Below, piece by piece: positions 36,228-44,385 of a stretch of DNA of 64,000 bases (positions are counted from its first letter, which is position 1; each line of letters starts with the position of its first letter). The DNA lies in the NCBI GenBank assembly GCA_016871175.1, contig VFZL01000012.1, forward strand, positions 1-64,000, written 5' to 3'. The DNA is from Acidimicrobiia bacterium. GTDB lineage: Bacteria > Acidobacteriota > Vicinamibacteria > Vicinamibacterales > CAVVIG01. The translations under genes and the position numbers were made by a program. The notes under the pieces are model-generated. The model had not been told where the DNA came from. It saw only the letters and a program-made list of their open reading frames with translations, and searched no databases.

Positions 36228-37172
36228 ATGTTCGCCCTACTTATTCAAGAGCACTCCGAACACGCCCCAGAACACGGGGCCGCGGAGAAATTCGACGCCG
36301 GCAAGACCCTCATCGAACACGTCGCGAACAGCCCCATTGACCATCCGCTCATCCACCTGCCGACGATAGCCGGGATCGATTTGTCGGTGACGAAGCACGT
36401 CTTCATGTTGTGGCTGGTCGCCGTTTTCGTGTTCGTGGTCGTCACCGCGACGGTACGCGCGTACCTCAGGCAGGAGCGTCTCGTGCCGTCTGGGCTCATG
36501 AACGTGATCGAGTTCGTGGTCGAGTACATCCGCGACGGGATTGCGCGACCCAACGTGGGGAAGAAGTGGGTGCACGCGTACACACCGCTCTTGCTCACGT
36601 TCTTCGTGTTCATTTTTTGCGCGAACGTCATCGGGTTGATTCCGGTGTTCGACGTGCTCGGCTTGCTGAACCACTACGTGTTCCAGCCAGACGAGCACTC
36701 GTTCCTCGGGAGCGTCGTTCACGGAGGGACGACAGCCACCGCGAACTTCAATGTGACGGCGGCTCTTGCGACCATCACGTTCTTTGCAATCATCATCGCC
36801 GGATCTCGGGCGCACGGGTTCGTGCAGCACTGGATCAACCTGGTGCCGCATGGGTTGCCGAAAGCGATCTACGTCATTCTCATTCCCATCGAGATCATGA
36901 GCATGTTCGTCAAGCCGTTCGCCTTGACAATGCGACTAGCGGCCAACATGACGGGGGGGCACATCGCCATCCTGGCGATCCTCTCGTTCGTGTTCGTGTT
37001 CGCCGAGATGTTCAGCCGCGCGATCGCGGGCATTGGCGTTGGACTCGCGGTATCGGTGCCGATGGCTGTCGGCATCTCAGCACTGGAGATCATCGTCGTG
37101 TTGGTGCAGGCGTATGTCTTCACGTTGCTGACGGCGGTGTTCATCGGCATGGCGATTCACGTACACCATTGA
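36228..37172 (+). CDS. atpB: ATP synthase F0 subunit a
   Basis: This 314-residue protein has the five to six helices of subunit a. The essential arginine is R236 in FALTMRLAANMTGGH, and the last helix carries VLVQAYVFTLLT. An N-terminal 55-residue His/Glu-rich extension (EHSEHAPEHG) precedes the first helix. The start ATG 36228 has no Shine-Dalgarno; its leader is the heptamer repeat. It forms the proton half-channels against the c ring. Confidence 0.95.
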   Translation: MFALLIQEHSEHAPEHGAAEKFDAGKTLIEHVANSPIDHPLIHLPTIAGIDLSVTKHVFMLWLVAVFVFVVVTATVRAYLRQERLVPSGLMNVIEFVVEYIRDGIARPNVGKKWVHAYTPLLLTFFVFIFCANVIGLIPVFDVLGLLNHYVFQPDEHSFLGSVVHGGTTATANFNVTAALATITFFAIIIAGSRAHGFVQHWINLVPHGLPKAIYVILIPIEIMSMFVKPFALTMRLAANMTGGHIAILAILSFVFVFAEMFSRAIAGIGVGLAVSVPMAVGISALEIIVVLVQAYVFTLLTAVFIGMAIHVHH

Positions 37173-37351
37173 GCCGTGTGGGCCTGGTCGGCCTGTTCAT
37201 CCCGGTCGGCGGCAGGGAGGCCGGCAGGGGCTGGGCCGTGAGGCTCGCGCGAGCGTCACGGCGCGCGCGCGAAACACCAGGGGTAGAACCCTGGAGGCAT
37301 CGGACCCGGGGGGTAGGGGCCCCCGGAGTATTCAACGAGGAGTGAGGAAAC
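37173..37351. other. atpB-atpE spacer with GC-rich inverted repeats
   Basis: This 179-bp spacer is long for an atp operon. It contains imperfect GC-rich dyads such as GGTAGAACCCTGG and GGGGGTAGGGGCCCCCGG near its right end, just before the AGGAGTGAGG ribosome-binding region of atpE. A role in raising atpE expression, as in other atp operons, is possible but not shown. Confidence 0.4.
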
Positions 37352-37579
37352 ATGGAAAATGCAGTGGCATACGCCGGCGCTGGTATCGGCCTCGGCCTGA
37401 TCGTGATTGGTGCGGGATTGGGCATCGGCAGGCTGGCGGCCGCGGCCGCGGAAGGTACCGCGCGTCAACCTGGCGCGGCTGACAAGATCACCGGTGCGGT
37501 GAACCTCCCGCTCTTCCTCCTCGAAGGCGTGGCGATCCTCGCCGAGGTGTTCGCGCTGCTGATCGTCCTGCTGAAGTAG
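37352..37579 (+). CDS. atpE: ATP synthase F0 subunit c
   Basis: This 75-residue hairpin has helix 1 GIGLGLIVIGAGLGIGRLA, a polar loop with ARQPGA, and helix 2 carrying the ion-binding glutamate in LPLFLLEGVAILAEV. The glutamine of Na+-type c subunits is absent from helix 1, so H+ specificity is likely. AGGAGTGAGG precedes the ATG. Normal length. Confidence 0.95.
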   Translation: MENAVAYAGAGIGLGLIVIGAGLGIGRLAAAAAEGTARQPGAADKITGAVNLPLFLLEGVAILAEVFALLIVLLK

Positions 37580-37588
37580 GAGCGGTCC

Positions 37589-38080
37589 ATGAACAATCCC
37601 TTGGTCCAGCCCGATCCAGGGCTTTTCATCTGGACCATCATCGTCTTCCTCGTCCTCCTCGCGCTGCTCGCGAAGTACGCGTGGGGGCCGTTGCTGAAGG
37701 CGCTGGAGGGTCGTCAGGAAGCGATCCGCAAAGCGCTCGACGATGCGCAGCAGGCCAAAACGGAGTTGGAGCGGCTCCAACACGAGTCGGCGCAGATCAT
37801 CGCCAAGGCGCGGCAGGAGGCCGACGCGATCATCACGCGCAGTCGAGCCGATGGCGAGGCGCTTCGCGAGGAGCTTCGCACCAAGGCCCGCGCCGAAGCG
37901 GACGGCATCGTCAAGAACGCCGAGCGTCAGATCCAGGCCGAGACGGCGCGAGCCGTCCAGCAGATCCGCCACGAGGCGGCGGATCTGTCGGTCGCGATCG
38001 CGTCCAAGATCATCCAGCGCAATCTATCCAAGGAAGACAATCAGCGTCTCATCGACGAGACGCTGCGCCAGCTGCACTAG
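37589..38080 (+). CDS. atpF: ATP synthase F0 subunit b
   Basis: This 163-residue protein has an N-terminal membrane helix (FIWTIIVFLVLLALLAKYAWGPLL) and a long charged coiled-coil stalk with Ala/Glu/Arg heptads. It starts nine bases after atpE with AGGAGCGG upstream. It should be followed by atpH and the F1 genes, but the transcript region ends here: the next 400 bp are non-coding and then a minus-strand gene begins. Confidence 0.95.
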   Translation: MNNPLVQPDPGLFIWTIIVFLVLLALLAKYAWGPLLKALEGRQEAIRKALDDAQQAKTELERLQHESAQIIAKARQEADAIITRSRADGEALREELRTKARAEADGIVKNAERQIQAETARAVQQIRHEAADLSVAIASKIIQRNLSKEDNQRLIDETLRQLH

Positions 38081-38481
38081 TGCTCAGGTGGGTAGGGCCA
38101 GGCAGGTCGGCGGGTGGGGAAGGGCTGGGTCGGGTAGGGGACTCACTCGGCCTCACCGCCGCGGCACCCCTGTCGTGACCGAACGAGCCAATCCTCTGAG
38201 CGGTCCGCCAACCATCCTCACCCGCCTGAGCGCCTGTTTCGAGATCCGGATCCCCCGCGCCCTCGCCCCTGAAATGCGGATGCCGACCAGCGCTCTCACC
38301 GCAGATGATGGTGTGGGGCGGCGAAGCTCAAAGTCGTTCGCCTCACGTGACGCGCCCTCACATCCCACTTCCGGTGAGACCGGGGCTGGGTCCCCTCGCC
38401 AATTCGCTGGAGCAGACGTGGTCGCGGGCTGCCCGCGTCGTCTTGCGAACGCTCCGATCTTGCTCGAAGGAGAGTGAAAAC
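38081..38481. other. 401-bp region after atpF, no supported gene
   Basis: No frame on either strand shows protein-like composition or a recognisable motif. The last 20 bp contain a strong ribosome binding site for the short frame that follows. Confidence 0.45.
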
Positions 38482-38586
38482 ATGTGGACCAACGGCGACA
38501 TCACGAATATTCCTTCGTACCCGCAGTGGGGAGGTGGACTCAACGGCGGGCGGACGTTCCGATTCGCCTTTGGCATCCGCTTCTGA
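38482..38586 (+). CDS. 34-codon frame resembling an outer-membrane barrel C-terminus
   Basis: The ATG is preceded by AAGGAG at good spacing. The 34-residue product ends GGRTFRFAFGIRF, the alternating hydrophobic pattern with terminal Phe typical of the last strand of TonB-dependent receptors and porins. It has no signal peptide. It is followed by a good terminator. It is most simply the surviving 3' tip of a deleted receptor gene; a genuine short peptide is possible. Confidence 0.35.
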   Translation: MWTNGDITNIPSYPQWGGGLNGGRTFRFAFGIRF

Positions 38587-38612
38587 CGCGGTCGCCGTCA
38601 CTCGCCCAGCGC

Positions 38613-38645
38613 AGGCCCGGTCCCGCACAAGGAGCGGGCCTTTTC
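38613..38645 (+). terminator. Rho-independent terminator
   Basis: The stem AGGCCCG (38613-38619) pairs with CGGGCCT (38635-38641), with a 15-base loop and a T-run following. It would end transcripts from the F0 operon side. Confidence 0.7.
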
Positions 38646-38687
38646 CGTCAGCCGCGGCATCAGCCATGGCTGACCTTCCTATCCGGT

Positions 38688-39602
38688 CTATTTGGAAACT
38701 CTGAGCGCGCGAACCTGCGCTCCGGGGATGCGGACCCCTACGCGCGCGTTCTCGCCCGACGAGCCGGGCGGCACGAGGTAGTCGATCATGATCTCGCTCG
38801 AGAGCCGATCGGCGAGGCGATCGAGCGCGATCCCATACGACACGGGTGCGTAGATCGGCGTGAACTGGCCGCGAGTCTGATCGGCCAGCGTGCGCAGCAG
38901 ATCGGGCGTGCCATCGTCGGCGAGGAAGCCCGAAGGGCGCAAAGCGATCACGTGAACGGCGGCCCCGCTCTCGACGATCGGCGCGATGCGATCGGCTTCC
39001 GGCTGCTCGGCCGCACCCACAGCGCCTCCCGAGATCACGACGACGACCGAGAACGGGGACGCGAGCTCCTGGATCTGCGCGGCTGCTTGCGTGAGTGCGG
39101 CGAGGGGTCGAAGAGGGGCGCCCGTCACAGTCGTCATCGTTTCCACCGCTTTAAACACCTCGGCGCGGTCGTCAGTGAAGGTGGCGACGAACGTCGGCGG
39201 ATCCGCGAGCGTGGCGACTGCGACGGGACGTCGCCCGATGCGCTGAATGAAGCGAGCAGCTGCGGTTCGAATCAATCGCAGGGCGTCATCCTGGCTCTCG
39301 CCGTTGTCGATGACGAGCGTGACCGGATAGTCCGCCACCTGGACCGACAGGATCTCGCGTTCGTCGTTGCCTTCTTCGATCACGAAATCGTCAGGGCCGA
39401 CATCGACGGTCGGCTTGTTGGTGCGATCGAGGACTGCGGCCAGCATGACGCGCGCGGCGCCCTGCTGCTGCGCGGTCTCAAGTCTCGACACGAGTCCCGG
39501 CATGTGAACCGACCACAGCAACGCCGGCAGGGCTAATGCTGACATGGTGGCATGGCCGAGAAGCCGGCACGGCCAGGACTCTAAAGCGTGGAGATGCCGC
39601 AT
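38688..39602 (-). CDS. Secreted VWFA-related domain protein (3)
   Basis: This protein of about 304 residues from ATG 39602 (alternative ATG 39545) has an N-terminal hydrophobic signal (MSALALPALLWSV). The VWFA-related fold begins with VMLAAVLDRTNKPTVDVGPDD. The metal site is degraded: DNGES replaces DxSxS, and SGGAVG replaces the DG turn. The C-terminal IMIDYLVPPGSSGENARVGV matches the other two VWFA proteins here. It is probably a non-metal-binding paralog. It lies downstream of the TPR/sulfatase genes on the same strand. Confidence 0.82.
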   Translation of the reverse strand: MRHLHALESWPCRLLGHATMSALALPALLWSVHMPGLVSRLETAQQQGAARVMLAAVLDRTNKPTVDVGPDDFVIEEGNDEREILSVQVADYPVTLVIDNGESQDDALRLIRTAAARFIQRIGRRPVAVATLADPPTFVATFTDDRAEVFKAVETMTTVTGAPLRPLAALTQAAAQIQELASPFSVVVVISGGAVGAAEQPEADRIAPIVESGAAVHVIALRPSGFLADDGTPDLLRTLADQTRGQFTPIYAPVSYGIALDRLADRLSSEIMIDYLVPPGSSGENARVGVRIPGAQVRALRVSK

Positions 39603-39674
39603 AGGCAAAACGATGTTAGCGCCGTTTCATCTCAATCAATTCGCGCGGCTGTAGTGACGGCGTTGGTGACGAGC

Positions 39675-40436
39675 TCATTGCGCTGGGATGGCGGGGCGAG
39701 CGGTAGACAACTGCCGCGATTCGGCCCGCGCGGCTGCGGGGCGCGCGCGATCACCCAGCGACGCCCACAGCCGCGCGGCGCTGTCAAAGGCGTCTGGAGT
39801 TCGCAACCGCCCCGTCATGTCTGACAGCAGCGGGGCAATCTCGTCGTCTCGAGCCTGGGCGTGATACAGGGTCTCGAGCGTCGTGTAGGGTCGCGTGCTC
39901 TCCGGGAACAGTCTCAGCTCGGTCAGCAGGGCATCCTCCGCCTCGGCCTGGCGTTCGAGCTCGAGGAGCGCCTCGGCCCGCCACAGGTGTAGCTCGAGCA
40001 CCGGGCTGTCGGCGCGAGCCGCAGCCGTGGCAAACCATTCGATGGCCTCATCGAAACGTCCACGCTCGAAGAGCAGCCGGCCCTCGATCGCGGCCGGCAC
40101 CGCCGACGCGGCGTCGACTTCCAGCACCCGCTGCGCATGGACACGCGCCGAACCCGGCTCGTGCTTCGCGACCGCGATGCGGGCGAGCAGTTCGTGCGCC
40201 CGTACTCGCAGGTCTGGTAACTCGGTCTCCGTCGCCAGCTCCGCCTGCTGTCTCGCCTCGTCCAAGCGGCGCGCCCGTGCAAGTGTGGACGCCAACTGCA
40301 GTCGCGTCTCAGCGGACGAGGGCGCGACGGCGAGCACGCGCCGATAGGCTTCCACCGCGAGGTCCCATCGACCTGCCCGCTCGGGGACCACCCCAAGCGA
40401 TGCCGCCAGGTCCAGCCGACCGGGGTACCGTGTCGA
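39675..40436 (-). CDS. TPR protein, in frame with and directly after the sulfatase-like gene
   Basis: The open frame begins immediately after a TGA at 40439-40437 and runs for 253 codons of TPR-like helices: WDLAVEAYRRVLAVAP, RLDEARQQAELATE, FDEAIEWFATAAA. No ATG is available at the start; the first possible start is a GTG at 40391, inside the first clear TPR. The residues before it (RLDLAASLGVVPERAGR) also read as TPR sequence. It therefore looks like the C-terminal domain of the upstream sulfatase-like gene, cut off by one stop codon. Confidence 0.75.
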   Translation of the reverse strand, partial: STRYPGRLDLAASLGVVPERAGRWDLAVEAYRRVLAVAPSSAETRLQLASTLARARRLDEARQQAELATETELPDLRVRAHELLARIAVAKHEPGSARVHAQRVLEVDAASAVPAAIEGRLLFERGRFDEAIEWFATAAARADSPVLELHLWRAEALLELERQAEAEDALLTELRLFPESTRPYTTLETLYHAQARDDEIAPLLSDMTGRLRTPDAFDSAARLWASLGDRARPAAARAESRQLSTARPAIPAQ

Positions 40437-41924
40437 TCACGCTCGCAGTCGCTCAATCGCCGTCGCCCATCGGCGGTTCGCAACCTCACGCATCGCCGCC
40501 GCGAAGCCCTCAACGAGCACCACGTCTGGCTTGACATCCTCAGAATCCGACGTCATCGCAGACGGCTTGACCGGGTGCCGCGGGTCGCCCGCAACCGAAA
40601 GCGGTCCCAGAGACCCAAGCCCCAGCCAGGCATCGCGCTCGTCGAGGGACAGGGTTGACGCGCGCGTGACCGTCGGCAACTCGGTGTCGCTCGTCCACTC
40701 GTCGAGTGCCTTCGTCAACCGCGTCACGACTTCGGTCTGCCAATCGGAGAGGTCTGTGCGGTTCTGTAGTTCCACGTTCAGGTCGAACAGTGCCGATGTC
40801 GCTCCCTTCACAAGCTGGTAGCGACCATCGGTGACCATTTGCACCGGGGCCAACCCGTAGTGCAGCGCCGGAAAGAGCGACTCCGCGTACGCAAGCTGTC
40901 CGTTGAGCTCGCGCCCGTCGAGCAGAGGCCGCAACGACCGCCCCGCAAGCCCGGCCGGCAGCGGCGCCTTCGCGAAATCGAGGATTGTCGGAACGATGTC
41001 CACGTGCTGCGCGAGCTGGCTGACGCGCCGGCCCGCGCCATCAGACCCAGCCACGTTTCCGGCCTGTTTGATGACGAGTGGGACGTGCACGACGCGATCG
41101 AACGCCGACAGGTCCGCGCCGTATTGGCCATGCGATCCGGCGCCTTCACCGTGTGCGGCCGTCACGATCACCGTCGCGTGTTCGTACAGCTGTTGCTTCT
41201 TCAGGTATGCCACCAGGCGTCCGATCAGCTGGTCCGCATGCGCCACTTCCGCATCCTCCGGGTCGATGGGTGCGAACGGATCGGCGTCCATGTGGCGCAC
41301 GCCCGCCACGTTCGCGCTCACCTGAAGGAAGACGAAGGCCCGCGTCGTCCCCACCGCGCTCAGACAACGTTCGACGCGCTTCTCCGAGTCCGAGGCGTGT
41401 GGTGCCACGCGTTGCGCTGACGGGTTGGCGCGCGGGTCACTTCCACCGAGCTGACCGCGTCCGGTGTCATCAAAGACGGTGAAGCCGCGGGCGAGTCCCG
41501 TGTTCTCGCGGAGTGCAAACGAGGAGACGACGCCGGCGGTCGCATATCCGCGATCAGCCAGCATCGACGAGACAAGCGGAACGGACTCTGGGACGATGTG
41601 GCCGACGTCGTCGCGCACGTCGGTCTCGAACGGGAATCGACCCGACAGGAGCGACACGTGCGAGGGCAACGTCAGCGGCCCGTGCGCGTACGCACGCTCG
41701 AAAACGACGCCATCGGCGGCCAGCGCATCCAGCGCAGGTGTCGAGACGCCACGATGACCATACAGGGACAGCTGATCCGCCGAAATGCCATCGAGTGTGA
41801 AGAGCACGATGGGGCCGCTGACCGGTGCCGACGCGCGCGCGAATCTCCACCCCGCGACTGCGGCGAGGCTGGTGCTCAGTGCGACGAGGCCGAGGATGAA
41901 GTAGTAGCGGAACGCGTGCGACAT
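40437..41924 (-). CDS. Sulfatase-like (alkaline-phosphatase superfamily) membrane-anchored protein, degenerate active site
   Basis: This 495-residue protein has an N-terminal membrane anchor and a periplasmic sulfatase-type fold: LFTLDGISADQLSLYGHRG, PLTLPSHVSLLSGRFP, VTAAHGEGAGSHGQYG. The formylglycine Cys/Ser is Thr, as in the PLTLPSH subgroup. The metal-binding Asp of the usual SDHGEG is Ala (TAAHGEG), so hydrolysis is doubtful. The C-terminus (REVANRRWATAIERLRA) is half of a TPR that continues in frame after the TGA. It follows a TPR protein gene in the same direction. Confidence 0.82.
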   Translation of the reverse strand: MSHAFRYYFILGLVALSTSLAAVAGWRFARASAPVSGPIVLFTLDGISADQLSLYGHRGVSTPALDALAADGVVFERAYAHGPLTLPSHVSLLSGRFPFETDVRDDVGHIVPESVPLVSSMLADRGYATAGVVSSFALRENTGLARGFTVFDDTGRGQLGGSDPRANPSAQRVAPHASDSEKRVERCLSAVGTTRAFVFLQVSANVAGVRHMDADPFAPIDPEDAEVAHADQLIGRLVAYLKKQQLYEHATVIVTAAHGEGAGSHGQYGADLSAFDRVVHVPLVIKQAGNVAGSDGAGRRVSQLAQHVDIVPTILDFAKAPLPAGLAGRSLRPLLDGRELNGQLAYAESLFPALHYGLAPVQMVTDGRYQLVKGATSALFDLNVELQNRTDLSDWQTEVVTRLTKALDEWTSDTELPTVTRASTLSLDERDAWLGLGSLGPLSVAGDPRHPVKPSAMTSDSEDVKPDVVLVEGFAAAMREVANRRWATAIERLRA

Positions 41925-41961
41925 CGTGACGCCAAGCCCTTGGCAGCCACGCGGCAGCGGC

Positions 41962-42918
41962 CTAACGGCTGGGCCGACCGAGCGCCTGTTTCGCTTGAGC
42001 CGCTTCCGGCGAGGACGGATCGACGGCGATCACACGCTGCATGAAGCGGTCCGCCGCAGCCTTGTCTCCGCTATCGGACGCGAGCTGGGCGAGGCGGTAC
42101 AGCGGTCGCCCCCAATAGGGGTCGACCCGATTGGCCCTGGTGAACCACTGTGAGGCCTCACCGGTCTTCCCGGCGGTCGCGCTGAGCTCACCGAGCGCGA
42201 AGAAGACCTCGCGCCCCGCACCCTCGGCCTGCGACGCGCGTGTCAAGTGCTCGAGCGCCCCAGCCTCGTCGCCCTGCTTCCGTTTGATCTCGGCGATGCC
42301 GACGATCGCGAGGTCGTTGGTCGCGTCAACTCTCAGAAGATCCTCGTAGGCCGCTTGCGCACGCCCCAAGTCGCCTTTCGCTACGTAGGCGGATGCGATC
42401 TGCAGGTTGAGGAACGCGAGCGGTTCAGCGGCCGACATGATCGATCGGTATGCCGCGATCGACTCGTCCCACTTCTTCTGCGTGAACAGCTTCTCCGCAC
42501 TGTCGAGCCGATTCTGGAGATCCTTGGCCGTCACTCTTTCCAACGCGCCCCCCGCGCCGGGGCCATTGCGGCGCAACACGAAGAGCAGCGGGGGATTCAA
42601 ATTCGACGCCGACCGCACATTTATCCGGTTGCCGGCGCTGGCGAAGCCGGGGGCGCCGGCGATGAACGCCCACTCGCCAGGTCGTAGCCCGAGGATGACG
42701 AAGCGGCCCTTCTCGTCGGTGGACGCTGTGTAGCTGACGCCGATGTTGAGGTTCTGCGCGGTGACCGTCGCGCCCTTGATCGCTTGCTCGTCCTCGTCCC
42801 GCACGACGCCGTTCACACGACCAGGAGGTTGAGCCAGTGCGACGCTGAGGGAGCCCGTGAACACCGAGATGGCCAGGGCGCCAACAATCGCTGCAACCGC
42901 GGCGTGCCGCTCACGCAT
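41962..42918 (-). CDS. Secreted carboxypeptidase-regulatory-like/TPR protein
   Basis: This 318-residue protein from ATG 42918 (GGGAGG upstream) has a signal peptide ending SVALAQ. A carboxypeptidase-regulatory-like domain spans about 33-110 (GRVNGVVRDEDEQAIKGATV). TPRs span about 130-310 (WDESIAAYRSIM, LGRAQAAYEDLLRVDA). It is likely a periplasmic scaffold. It heads a three-part unit with the sulfatase-like and TPR genes. A TATACT -10 box lies about 20 bp upstream, but the -35 spacing is poor. Confidence 0.87.
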   Translation of the reverse strand: MRERHAAVAAIVGALAISVFTGSLSVALAQPPGRVNGVVRDEDEQAIKGATVTAQNLNIGVSYTASTDEKGRFVILGLRPGEWAFIAGAPGFASAGNRINVRSASNLNPPLLFVLRRNGPGAGGALERVTAKDLQNRLDSAEKLFTQKKWDESIAAYRSIMSAAEPLAFLNLQIASAYVAKGDLGRAQAAYEDLLRVDATNDLAIVGIAEIKRKQGDEAGALEHLTRASQAEGAGREVFFALGELSATAGKTGEASQWFTRANRVDPYWGRPLYRLAQLASDSGDKAAADRFMQRVIAVDPSSPEAAQAKQALGRPSR

Positions 42919-42985
42919 AGCGACCTCCCACATTTCCAGTATAGCTGGATTGGCCTGGGTCAATGGTCAGGGGCGGCTGCTCGTC

Positions 42986-43012
42986 CAGCCGGGTTCGCGG
43001 CGGGAGCCCCGA
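42986..43012. repeat. Partial copy of the hairpin repeat end
   Basis: CAGCCGGGTTCGCGGCGGGA followed by GCCCCGAT parallels the end of copy A (GAGCCGGGGTTCGGGGCTGA then GCCCCGAT) with a few mismatches. It lies just beyond the stop of the DUF420 gene. The similarity is short, so it may be a decayed copy or chance. Confidence 0.35.
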
Positions 43013-43438
43013 TTACAGGAGCCAGGTCGGCTGGTAGAGCAGGACGTAGACGAGCACGCCGGTCACCGAGACGTAAGCCCAAATGGGTAGCGTCCAGCGT
43101 GCAATCGCGCGATGCAAAGCGAACTTCTCTTTGAGCGCGCGCGACAGGGTGACGATCGCCAGCGGAAGCACCGCCGCCGCGAGCACGACGTGCGTGATCA
43201 GAATCGTGAAGTACAGCGGACGGACGAAGCCCTGCCGTGTGAACGGTACAGAGCCGACCTGCGCGTGGTAGATGACATACGAAACGAGAAAGAGGCTCGA
43301 CGACGCGCAGGCCGCGAGCATCGCCGCTCGGTGGGCTTGTCGCCGGCGCGCGCGAATGCACAGCCAGCCGACGAGTAGGAACGTCCCAGAAATCGCATTG
43401 AGCGTGGCGTTCACCGCGGGGAGGTCCTGAACGCTCAT
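43013..43438 (-). CDS. DUF420 membrane protein (CtaM-like)
   Basis: This 141-residue protein has four membrane helices. The N-terminus LPAVNATLNAISGTFLLVGW and the HRAAM and HVVLAA histidine segments are characteristic of DUF420. In Bacillus and Staphylococcus the family member CtaM is needed for cytochrome oxidase maturation. It begins one base after the ctaB stop, which supports the same role here. Confidence 0.88.
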   Translation of the reverse strand: MSVQDLPAVNATLNAISGTFLLVGWLCIRARRRQAHRAAMLAACASSSLFLVSYVIYHAQVGSVPFTRQGFVRPLYFTILITHVVLAAAVLPLAIVTLSRALKEKFALHRAIARWTLPIWAYVSVTGVLVYVLLYQPTWLL

Positions 43439-43439
43439 A

Positions 43440-44348
43440 TCAGTGCGTGACGATCATGGCCGCCCAGATGAGCGGGAGGTAAATGATCGATCCGAAGAAC
43501 AACCCGCGCGCCGTGGACTCCGTTGGGTTCGCCGAGAAGCGCCACGCCAGCACAATCATCGCCGCGCCCAGCCCGAGCGCCAGCCAGAAGTACGTCGTGC
43601 TCGTGATCGAGAGCACAGGCGGGACCAAGCTGACCGGCAGCAGCGCCCACGAGTACAGCAGCGCCTGGCGGCCGGCGAGTCGTCCCGCAGGGTCGATGAC
43701 GGGCAGCATCGGGAATCCGGCGCGCCCGTAGTCCTCGCGGTAGAGCCAGGCGATCGCCATGAAGTGCGGAATCTGCCACAGGAAGACGATGGCGAAGAGC
43801 GCCCATCCGCCAATGGCGAGCGATCCATGTCCGGCCGCCCAACCGATGAGCGGTGGCAACGCGCCTGGGATGGCACCCACGATCGTGGCGAGATCGGAGC
43901 GCTTCTTCATCGGCGTGTACACGATGACGTACACGATCAGCGTGATGAGGGCGAGCAAGGCTGAGAGTACGTTTGCCGAGAGGGCGAGTATGAGGATGCC
44001 GAGGGTGGAGAGCACGAGGCCGAATATCCCGGCATCGAACGCCGTCACTCGACCGTCCGGCAGCGGGCGCAGCCGGGTTCGCTGCATGAGCGCGTCGGTA
44101 TCCCGCTCGAGCACTTGATTGAGCGCCGCAGAACCGGCGGCGACCAGGGCCGTGCCGGCCACGGTCTGGGCCATGGGCAGGAGCGCCGGGGCCGCCGGAG
44201 ACCCCAGGTAGTACCCGGCCGCGCTCGTCGCGAGCACAAGCCCGTTCAAGCGGGGCTTGGTGAGCGCGATATAGTCCGACAGCAGCGAAGCGGTGCGGCG
44301 TGCGGTCGCAATCGGCACAGACGCCGGATCGATGCGCGCGTGCTTCAC
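43440..44348 (-). CDS. ctaB: Protoheme IX farnesyltransferase (haem O synthase)
   Basis: This 302-residue UbiA-family enzyme has the diphosphate-binding motif NQVLERDTDALMQRT (77-91) and the second conserved region YTPMKKRSDLATIVGAIPG. It has about nine helices. The start is GTG 44348 with GGGAGG seven bases upstream. It attaches farnesyl to haem B for aa3/bo3-type oxidases, linking the hem operon to respiration. The neighbours DUF420 and the cupredoxin-like lipoprotein fit an oxidase-assembly unit. Confidence 0.95.
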   Translation of the reverse strand: MKHARIDPASVPIATARRTASLLSDYIALTKPRLNGLVLATSAAGYYLGSPAAPALLPMAQTVAGTALVAAGSAALNQVLERDTDALMQRTRLRPLPDGRVTAFDAGIFGLVLSTLGILILALSANVLSALLALITLIVYVIVYTPMKKRSDLATIVGAIPGALPPLIGWAAGHGSLAIGGWALFAIVFLWQIPHFMAIAWLYREDYGRAGFPMLPVIDPAGRLAGRQALLYSWALLPVSLVPPVLSITSTTYFWLALGLGAAMIVLAWRFSANPTESTARGLFFGSIIYLPLIWAAMIVTH

Positions 44349-44385
44349 TCGCGAACCTCCCGACCAACGTGCAATGCGCTGACCA

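Noticed and set aside
42920-42970. Strong promoter before the TPR protein at 42918
   Set aside because: TATACT is good, but TTGACC is only 14 bp away, too close for a standard sigma-70 promoter.
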